Source of the DNA: Oscillatoriales cyanobacterium
GTDB lineage: Bacteria; Cyanobacteriota; Cyanobacteriia; Cyanobacteriales; Laspinemataceae
Reading direction: 5' to 3'
DNA length: 64,000 nt
NCBI GenBank assembly: GCA_011390955.1
Contig: JAABRM010000010.1
Location: 116,643 to 180,642, forward strand
Below the pieces are notes generated by a model that saw only the letters and a list, made by a program, of their open reading frames with translations, searched no databases and had not been told where the DNA came from. Position numbers and translations under genes: made by a program. Of the stretch, positions 58,327 through 64,000 are shown one piece after another; position 1 is the stretch's first letter, and each line of letters opens with the position of its first letter.

Positions 58327-58826
58327 AAAACGTTTCTAATCTACAAAGAGAGGAGTTTGACTGTGGAGATGAGGAAATTAATCGCTACCTAAAAACTTTA
58401 GGGGAAACTGCCGATCGATCTGGTTTTTCTCGAACTTTCTTGATGATTATAGAACCTGGAGATGCAAAGATTTGTGGCTTCTATACTCTTAGTGCCTCGA
58501 CAATTCCGGTTAAAGAATTGCCCGATGAATATAGGCAACCGCTTCCTTTCCCCATTCCTGCTATTTTGATAGGACAATTTGCCATCGATCGGATGTGGCA
58601 ATGGCAAGGAATTAGCCGCCTACTTTTGGCAGATGCATATCGTCGAATTTGTCTGCTATTTGAACAAGAAATTATTGGATTTCAGGCAATTAGAGTGGAT
58701 ACTAGAAACGAGGAGGCAAAAGCGTTTTGGTTAAAACAAGGTTTTGTGCCTTTTAGAAAAACTCAGCGTTCTCTATTTTTGCCAGTTCAGACTATTCTGA
58801 GGGAATTAGAAATTGATGCAGATTGA
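58302..58826 (+). CDS. GNAT acetyltransferase of the TacT/toxin type
   Basis: A 174-residue GNAT-fold protein. The opening REEFDCGDEEINRYLKTLGE, RTFLMI, GFYTLSASTI, the acetyl-CoA loop region QWQGISRLLLADAYRR, and the ending FWLKQGFVPF....SLFLPV are typical of the TacT/AtaT toxins that acetylate aminoacyl-tRNAs. It starts at a GTG behind AGGAG, inside the 3' end of the preceding gene. An ordinary metabolic N-acetyltransferase is the alternative. Confidence 0.8.
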   Translation: MGWRFCSLKNVSNLQREEFDCGDEEINRYLKTLGETADRSGFSRTFLMIIEPGDAKICGFYTLSASTIPVKELPDEYRQPLPFPIPAILIGQFAIDRMWQWQGISRLLLADAYRRICLLFEQEIIGFQAIRVDTRNEEAKAFWLKQGFVPFRKTQRSLFLPVQTILRELEIDAD

Positions 58827-59366
58827 TGTGATTAAGTTAGATTTCACCTGAGTAGACAGTCCAAGCTAAACGGTTGGGTTTTGATCTTCCGAACTCACCT
58901 TTTTAAGCGGAGAATAGGGGGAATAACAGGGGATTTACCCAAAATTTTAGAGTGGATGAGCGACTAGATCCAAAAAGGATGGTAGGCAATGCCCACGGTA
59001 GCATCCCGATTGTGTCAATAAAAGCGAATTGGTGAAAATTAATTGCGTCACATTAAATTATCAGATTAAATTAAATAGCAGGCAAGAGAGGGACTCCTAA
59101 CTGCTATATTCGTTATTTGTTGTTAGTTATTTGTTGTTAGTTATTTGTTGTTAGTTATTTGTTGTTAGTTATTCGTTGTTAGTTATTTGTTGTTAGTTAT
59201 TTGCTGGTCAAACAACAACCAAGGAATCCCTACCCAACAAACAACAACGAACAAACAACAAACAACAAACAACAAACAACAAACAACAAACAACAAACAA
59301 CAAACAACAAACAACAAACAACAAACAACAACAATTTTATCTTCCGCAGCGATGCTGGGTTTTTGA
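58827..59366. repeat. gene-free region with an inverted pair of heptamer arrays
   Basis: 58827-59100 shows nothing coding; GGTAGGCAATGCCCACGG near 58981 is a decayed palindrome. GTTATTTGTTGTTA units run at 59112-59200, then the complementary AACAAACAACAAAC units at 59236-59332, the third mirror-image array of the window. Confidence 0.8.
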
Positions 59367-60194
59367 TTAAATCCCCGCACCATCTAAGAACTGCTCGATC
59401 GCTTTATTTTTGATTAAACATTTAGGGGCTACTTCTGGATCGAGCGACAACTGCATTGCCGCTTCTAAGGCTTCTCGATTAGAGTCTAAAATGTCTAATT
59501 TATTTGCTTTAATCGAGGCGATTCGCGAAAGCGATCCGCTTGGCGGAATCGCCACTGGTTTTTGTGTTTGTAAACTTTCTAGTTGTTTTTCCAAGGCTTC
59601 AATGCGATCGACTAAAGATCGAATCACATTCGCCTCAGAATCAGGCAGTTGCCCGTGTTCCAAGGGGCTAACTTTGGCCCCAGACCGAAAGACAACCCGA
59701 CCGGGAATTCCGACCACGGTGCAATGAGAAGGTACGTCCCGCAGGACGACGGAACCAGCCCCAATGCGGACATCGTTGCCAATTTGAATGTTACCGAGCA
59801 CTTTTGCCCCAGCCCCGACGACTACGTTTTCTCCGACAGTGGGGTGACGTTTGCCACTTTCTTTGCCGGTGCCTCCCAAGGTGACGCCTTGGTAGATGAG
59901 GCAATAGTCGCCCACAATGGCCGTTTCTCCAATCACCACCCCCATGCCGTGGTCAATAAATACTCCTTGGCCAATTTGGGCGCCGGGGTGAATTTCGATC
60001 CCGGTGATAAACCGAGAGAGGTGAGAGATTAAGCGGGGGATAAACGGAATTCCCACCACATACAGCCAATGAGCGAAACGGTGAAATAGTAGGGCTTGCA
60101 ATCCAGGGTAGCAAAACAGTACCTCTAGCCAGTTGCGAGCGGCTGGGTCGCGATCGAATATAATGCGGAAGTCAGTTAAGAGGGTATTTAGCAC
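59367..60194 (-). CDS. cysE: serine O-acetyltransferase
   Basis: A 275-residue enzyme making O-acetylserine for cysteine synthesis. The N-terminal helical part ([20 protein letters not shown]) precedes a left-handed beta-helix of hexapeptide repeats (about 65-165) with catalytic [12 protein letters not shown] and [17 protein letters not shown]. Residues 215-226 ([12 protein letters not shown]) are encoded by a 35-bp palindromic element (59518-59552) in the variable C-terminal tail. It shares sulfur assimilation with sir but is not in an operon with it. Confidence 0.92.
   Translation of the reverse strand: MLNTLLTDFRIIFDRDPAARNWLEVLFCYPGLQALLFHRFAHWLYVVGIPFIPRLISHLSRFITGIEIHPGAQIGQGVFIDHGMGVVIGETAIVGDYCLIYQGVTLGGTGKESGKRHPTVGENVVVGAGAKVLGNIQIGNDVRIGAGSVVLRDVPSHCTVVGIPGRVVFRSGAKVSPLEHGQLPDSEANVIRSLVDRIEALEKQLESLQTQKPVAIPPSGSLSRIASIKANKLDILDSNREALEAAMQLSLDPEVAPKCLIKNKAIEQFLDGAGI
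59518..59552. repeat. 35-bp palindromic element inside cysE
   Basis: GCGATTCGCGAAAGCGATCC followed by GCTTGGCGGAATCGC. Same family and length as at 28657, 55186 and 62723. Confidence 0.65.
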
Positions 60195-60512
60195 GCTTTG
60201 TCACCAAGATCGGCTTTCTAGTCCAAATTGTATATTAAATATCTTATCGCGTTTGCTGTTATATCTGTTCGTTGAACCTTAATATGGTTTATCTACCCAG
60301 ATCGAAATCTGAGAGATGATTAATTTTTACTAAAAAGTTGCATGGATTATTGACAGCGCAGTTTAATTATATCATTGATGAGCGCAAGATTAAATCGTTC
60401 AAAAATAAAGTAGCATAAATCGGCATCTTCTAGAATTTAACTCTGGTTAATAGATCGATATGTCGATCTATATATAGATTTTCCGGTTGTTTTCGCCTTC
60501 TTTGAGCTAATT
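60195..60512. other. 318-bp divergent intergenic region cysE/dnaX
   Basis: AT-rich with a CGATATGTCGATCTATATATAG stretch near 60452. Promoters for both divergent genes are expected; no repeats or genes seen. Confidence 0.4.
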
Positions 60513-62846
60513 ATGTCCTACGAACCACTACATCATAAGTATCGTCCACAAACTTTCGCCGATTTAGTTGGTCAAGAGGCGATCGCCACCACCTTGAGCA
60601 ATGCGCTGCAATTGAATAAAATTGCTCCAGCTTATTTGTTTGCGGGGCCAAGAGGCACTGGCAAAACTTCTAGTGCGCGAATTTTAGCGAAATCTCTTAA
60701 CTGTCTTAAGGGTAATAGTCCGACAGATCAACCTTGTGGGATTTGCGAAGTTTGTCGCAGTATTACTAATGGTTCATCGCTGGATGTGATTGAAATTGAT
60801 GCGGCAAGTAATACGGGAGTTGATAATATTCGCGAGTTGATTGAGCGAGCCCAATTTGCCCCGGTACAATGTCGCCACAAAGTTTATATTATTGATGAAT
60901 GCCATTCTTTGAGTGCGTCTTCTTTTAATGCGTTGCTAAAAACTTTGGAAGAACCGCCCAGTCATGTGGTGTTTGTGTTGGCAACGACAGACCCACAAAG
61001 AGTTTTGCCGACGATTATTTCTCGGTGTCAGCGCTTTGATTTTCGGCGCATTCCTTTGGATGCAATGGTGCAGCATTTACAGCATATTGCGGGGAAAGAA
61101 AGTATTAGTATTACCCCAGAAGCATTGCTGACTGTGGCGCAAATTTCCCAAGGGGGATTGCGTGATGCGGAAAGTATGCTGGATCAGCTTAGTTTGTTGC
61201 CCAGTGAGGTGACGATCGCGCAAGTTTGGAATTTGGTTGGGGCTGTTCCAGAGCAAGATTTGATGCAGTTGTTGCAGGCGATCGCTGCGGATCATCCAGA
61301 GGCGGTTCTTGACCGGGTGCGGGCAATTATGGATCGGGGTCGAGAACCTTTGGTGGTGTTGCAAAACCTGACCAGTTTTTACCGGGATTTATTGATTGCG
61401 AAAACGGCGGGCGATCGCGCGGATTTGGTGGCGATTACCCCGGCAACTTGGGCAGAATTACGCCAATTTGCCCAAACTCAAGATGTGGGGAAAATATTAC
61501 AAGGTCAACAACATTTGCGGGCTTGTGAAGCGCAAATTAAAAATACTACGCAGCCCCGTCTTTGGTTGGAAGTGGCGTTATTAGGATTGTTGCCTTCGGC
61601 TTTGAATGTGACGCAGCAAGTTGTCGCAAGTCCCAGTCCACGGGCGGTTTCCCCGCAACCGGGGGTAGGGGCGATTCGCGAATCGCCCCTACCGCCCAGC
61701 TATCAGCCCGTTGCGGCAACTCCAACTCCGGCAACCCCAGTCAGTCAACCCCAAACTGGGGAGCGGTCTTACGGTCAAACCCCTGCGGTGGCGGCAACTT
61801 CGGCCCCACAAAGCGATTCCCCCCCGCCTTCGCGGGGGGTAGGGACACGGCATGCCGTGTCCCTACCGGGATCCGCTTCGGGGCATCTGCCAAACCCAGA
61901 AACCCAGGCACCACAAGTGCCGAATAGTCCGGCTGATTTGAATGATTTGCAGTCTTTATGGCAACAGGTACTTGCCCATCTTCCTCCACTCAGCCAAGCC
62001 CTATTAAAACAACAGGGAACCTTGATTTCGGTTCAAGAACATGAAGTTAGATTGGGTTTTCGATCCCAAGAACTGATTAAAATTGCGGCTGAACCGAAAT
62101 TGCCACAAATTAAAGCTGCTTTTACTCAAGTCCTGGGAAGGGCGATCCAAGTTCGTCTCGAAGTCTCTGGAGACAGCGCGACCCCAGCACCGGCAACCAG
62201 TCAAGCACAAAGGTCACTGCCCACTGCCCCGGTTCAGCCACCGGCAGCGACACCGGCAGCGACACCGGCAGCATCAATTACGACTCAACCGGCGCCTGTG
62301 TCAGCAGGGCGTCAAAGTTTGCCCGCGCAAAGGCCAACTCAAACTACGCCACCTGTGCAAACAGTAACGGTGGCTAATGGTCAAGGAAATGTGCCGTTAA
62401 CCCAGCCGGTTGCAGTGGCAAAACCAGGAATTGCCACGGTTAATCCCAGCGCGAATTATCAAGTTTCTCGACCGCAGCAAACCACGAAAGTTTATGTGGA
62501 CGAGTCAGAGGCGATCGCGGCTGCCCAAAAATTGGCGGATATGTTTGGCGGAACCGTGGTCGCAGATTTCGAGGATTCAGATAGTTTTTATCGGGATAGA
62601 ATAGACCAATCTTCGGAGCCAATGAACGACATATCATTAGAAGTTGAGGATTTTTCTGATATTGCCGAAGAGGTTATAGAAACAGCCGCAATGCCGCAAC
62701 CGTTATCTTGGGCAGAAAATGGGCGATTCCCGCAAGGGATCAGCTTCGCGGAATCGGCTAATAATGTTATGCCTATTGATGAGGAGGAGGAGGCAGAAAT
62801 TTTATTAGGTTTGGCGTCTGAAGAATTTGGGGGAATGGAGTTTTAA
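60513..62846 (+). CDS. dnaX: DNA polymerase III gamma/tau subunit
   Basis: A 777-residue clamp-loader ATPase. Walker A GPRGTGKT is at 45-52, zinc ligands C64, C75, C78 and C81, Walker B IIDECH at 126-131, and the SRC arginine-finger motif in ISRCQRF. Domains II-III extend to about residue 365. No intein, unlike some cyanobacterial DnaX proteins. The C-terminal half (about 370-700) is a Pro/Ala/Thr-rich low-complexity tail around a conserved globular piece (about 475-555). Dispersed palindromes encode GVGAIRESPLP (384-394), RGVGTRHAVSL (442-452) and GRFPQGISFAES (737-748). Confidence 0.93.
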   Translation: MSYEPLHHKYRPQTFADLVGQEAIATTLSNALQLNKIAPAYLFAGPRGTGKTSSARILAKSLNCLKGNSPTDQPCGICEVCRSITNGSSLDVIEIDAASNTGVDNIRELIERAQFAPVQCRHKVYIIDECHSLSASSFNALLKTLEEPPSHVVFVLATTDPQRVLPTIISRCQRFDFRRIPLDAMVQHLQHIAGKESISITPEALLTVAQISQGGLRDAESMLDQLSLLPSEVTIAQVWNLVGAVPEQDLMQLLQAIAADHPEAVLDRVRAIMDRGREPLVVLQNLTSFYRDLLIAKTAGDRADLVAITPATWAELRQFAQTQDVGKILQGQQHLRACEAQIKNTTQPRLWLEVALLGLLPSALNVTQQVVASPSPRAVSPQPGVGAIRESPLPPSYQPVAATPTPATPVSQPQTGERSYGQTPAVAATSAPQSDSPPPSRGVGTRHAVSLPGSASGHLPNPETQAPQVPNSPADLNDLQSLWQQVLAHLPPLSQALLKQQGTLISVQEHEVRLGFRSQELIKIAAEPKLPQIKAAFTQVLGRAIQVRLEVSGDSATPAPATSQAQRSLPTAPVQPPAATPAATPAASITTQPAPVSAGRQSLPAQRPTQTTPPVQTVTVANGQGNVPLTQPVAVAKPGIATVNPSANYQVSRPQQTTKVYVDESEAIAAAQKLADMFGGTVVADFEDSDSFYRDRIDQSSEPMNDISLEVEDFSDIAEEVIETAAMPQPLSWAENGRFPQGISFAESANNVMPIDEEEEAEILLGLASEEFGGMEF
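61664..61693. repeat. perfect 30-bp palindrome inside dnaX (1)
   Basis: GGTAGGGGCGATTCG and CGAATCGCCCCTACC; arms GGTAGGG identical to those of the next element. Confidence 0.8.
61838..61867. repeat. perfect 30-bp palindrome inside dnaX (2), nested in a GCGATTCC element
   Basis: GGTAGGGACACGGCA and TGCCGTGTCCCTACC. Flanks GCGATTCC (61812) and GGGATCCGCTTCGGGGCATC (from 61868) resemble the two halves of the 35-bp element, suggesting nested insertion. Confidence 0.75.
62723..62757. repeat. 35-bp palindromic element inside dnaX near the 3' end
   Basis: GCGATTCCCGCAAGGGATCA followed by GCTTCGCGGAATCGG; one end base differs from the perfect palindrome. Confidence 0.65.
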
Positions 62847-63011
62847 ATAGTTTTAAATTTAAATAAGGATAAATCAGGGATATTGGTGGGCAACGGATAG
62901 AGAAACCCGGTTTCTTGGTGGCAAAAAAAAGTAGGTGGCGGTTGTTAAACCCGCCCCCTACATATCCCGAAAAGAAACCGGGTTTCTGGGATATTTGGCA
63001 ACATCGAATTA
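62847..63011. repeat. GAAACCCGGTTTCT palindromes after dnaX
   Basis: AGAAACCCGGTTTCTTGG near 62902 and AAGAAACCGGGTTTCTGGGA near 62971 lie in opposite sense around TGTTAAACCCGCCCCCTACA. They may end dnaX and vapC-like transcription. Confidence 0.7.
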
Positions 63012-63416
63012 TCACTCTGCCCAATTCTCTAAAGTCAATCCCTCGACTCTGGCTAAATCGCGATCGTTAGAAACCAAAATTAACCCTTTCTCAATTGCTG
63101 TTGCCGCAATTAAAATATCTTCAGTTTGGATGGGTAAACCTCTTAACCGAAGATTCGCATGAATTACTGCGGCTTTTTCTAAAATCGCCAAATCATCCAG
63201 CAAAATAATCGGATATTTTTGGCAAAATTTGTTGAATCGTTCTCGTTGTTGAGGAGCATCAACCGCTAAAAAACCTCGGCGCACTTCAAAATAAGTAATA
63301 CAACTTATGCAGATATTTGATTCTTGGGCGTCAATTATTGCAATATTTTGAAGTATTTTACGATTTTGCTTGGCCGCAAGAGAAACAATATTAGTATCTA
63401 GTAAATAATTCATCAT
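63012..63416 (-). CDS. PIN-domain toxin (VapC type)
   Basis: A 134-residue PIN-domain RNase: LLDTNIVSL (first Asp), TYFEVRRG (Glu), TEDILIAATA (Asp) and VSNDRDLARV (Asp) give the full acidic quartet of VapC toxins. It starts 8 nt after the stop of the upstream small gene. This is a second toxin pair in the window, not closely similar to that at 31510. Confidence 0.85.
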   Translation of the reverse strand: MMNYLLDTNIVSLAAKQNRKILQNIAIIDAQESNICISCITYFEVRRGFLAVDAPQQRERFNKFCQKYPIILLDDLAILEKAAVIHANLRLRGLPIQTEDILIAATAIEKGLILVSNDRDLARVEGLTLENWAE

Positions 63417-63424
63417 GCTATTTT

Positions 63425-63730
63425 CTATTTCCGCTTAATGGCTTCTTCAAAAATTGTCATTTGTTCGGGGGTAAAGTCTTCACCTATTTTTGCCAAAAGC
63501 TGTACGGCCATAATTTTACTACAACGGTTTTTCAAGCTGGCATCTGATATGGTATTAAATTCCTCCACAGATAAAGCTTGGTTAAAAATCGACACTAAAT
63601 ATTCTACGATGGTTAAATAATCTAAGTCTCTGGCAAATAAAGGGTCTTCGGCCATTATTGTTGAAACAACTTGTTCAATTCTCTTGACCATTAATTCTTT
63701 TTGGTTGAGTTCACTGGATAACATAAGCAT
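63425..63730 (-). CDS. small helical protein, probable antitoxin of the PIN gene
   Basis: A 101-residue, mostly helical protein (VKRIEQVVSTIMAEDPLF, LTIVEYLVSIFNQALSVEEF, EDFTPEQMTIFEEAIKRK). I do not recognise a DNA-binding motif. Position immediately upstream of the PIN gene with 8-nt spacing suggests an antitoxin or regulatory partner. The start could be Met 1, 3 or 14. Confidence 0.6.
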   Translation of the reverse strand: MLMLSSELNQKELMVKRIEQVVSTIMAEDPLFARDLDYLTIVEYLVSIFNQALSVEEFNTISDASLKNRCSKIMAVQLLAKIGEDFTPEQMTIFEEAIKRK

Positions 63731-63990
63731 TACCTCTCATTGTCAGGTTGATGATTATTATATCAAATTTTTCCATTTTTGGCGATCGCGATTATTTTTT
63801 ATAGCCAAGGTAATTATGTATAAACAAAATAATCTCGATATTTTTATTATAGAGTAGTTATATCCTAAAATCGCTGATTTTTGCTTTTTTCTTAACCCTA
63901 CAGCGGTTTCGCCTCTACTGAAACACCGTAGGGCGAAGCATTCCGTAGGGGCGAATGGCCATTCGCCCTTGTAAGGGCGAATGGCCATTC
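63731..63990. repeat. terminal region with GGGCGAATGGCCATTCGCCC palindromes
   Basis: Palindromic CCGTAGGGCGAAGC and TAGGGGCGAATGGCCATTCG units lie at 63928-63989; the second GGGCGAATGGCCATTC is cut off after ATTC. No credible gene at the window end. Confidence 0.7.
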
Positions 63991-64000
63991 AGATCGGAAG
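63991..64000. other. possible sequencing-adapter remnant AGATCGGAAG
   Basis: The last ten bases AGATCGGAAG equal the first bases of the common Illumina TruSeq adapter and replace the expected continuation of the palindrome (GCCC). Confidence 0.5.

Noticed and set aside
60513..62846. Intein in dnaX, as in some cyanobacteria
   Set aside because: The P-loop to zinc-finger region is continuous and there is no splicing-domain motif; the extra length is low-complexity tail.

Overview
The window is chromosomal DNA of a cyanobacterium, most likely a filamentous, non-heterocystous Oscillatoriales-type species. The evidence is the abundance of the HIP1 octamer GCGATCGC throughout, typical cyanobacterial genes (SLH/OprB iron-uptake porin, GT2 glucolipid synthase, ferredoxin sulfite reductase, DUF1400 hydrolase, Nif11-like leader, PEP-CTERM proteins), and a very heavy load of short tandem heptamer repeats and dispersed palindromes. 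I see no rRNA, tRNA, CRISPR array, intact transposase or prophage. Genus assignment is not possible by eye.

Layout. 0-19 kb: mostly housekeeping genes (membrane GTPase, orphan ABC ATPase, GH13 amylase, porin, LysR regulator plus TrpD2-like transferase, P-loop/DRTGG protein, MgdA-like glucosyltransferase, EF-G paralogue, TPR protein). 19.5-27.2 kb: one 2565-residue gene with repeated LamG lectin domains and a beta-rich C-terminus, unlike anything else in the window. 28-31.3 kb: a copper-handling cluster (CopA-type multicopper oxidase, CopB, a small exported His/Cys-rich protein); the operon and the small gene share a 17-bp direct-repeat motif upstream. 31.5-33.8 kb: a small defence-type patch (PIN toxin/antitoxin, C5 DNA methyltransferase, decayed DUF1016 nuclease gene). 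34-44.4 kb: glyS, murD, a PEP-CTERM protein, a CysQ-like phosphatase, an orphan Nif11 leader, ahcY, ExoD and DedA proteins. 44.6-46.4 kb: two paralogous PEP-CTERM genes. 47-57.8 kb: hydrolase, four-helix-bundle protein, Ala/Pro/Lys-rich protein, rsmE, sir, FTR1 permease, MOSC protein and a hybrid histidine kinase. 58-64 kb: a GNAT gene with a small membrane-protein partner, cysE, dnaX and a second PIN toxin pair.

The non-coding space is dominated by repeats: heptamer arrays (GTTGTTG/GTTATTA and ATAATTG), often arranged as long inverted pairs; GGAGCAGAG-type arrays; palindromes with TAGGG arms; GAAACCCGGTTTC palindromes; and two families of roughly 100-155 bp MITE-like elements built around the same GGATTCCCGC hairpin. 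Several of these palindromes lie inside reading frames (dnaX, cysE, rsmE, the multicopper oxidase, the MOSC protein), and one heptamer array has become the C-terminus of a protein. The repeat invasion of genes, the giant LamG protein and the copper cluster with its shared operator-like motif are the most interesting parts. The window ends in ten bases equal to the start of a common sequencing adapter, directly after a broken palindrome, which may be an assembly artefact.
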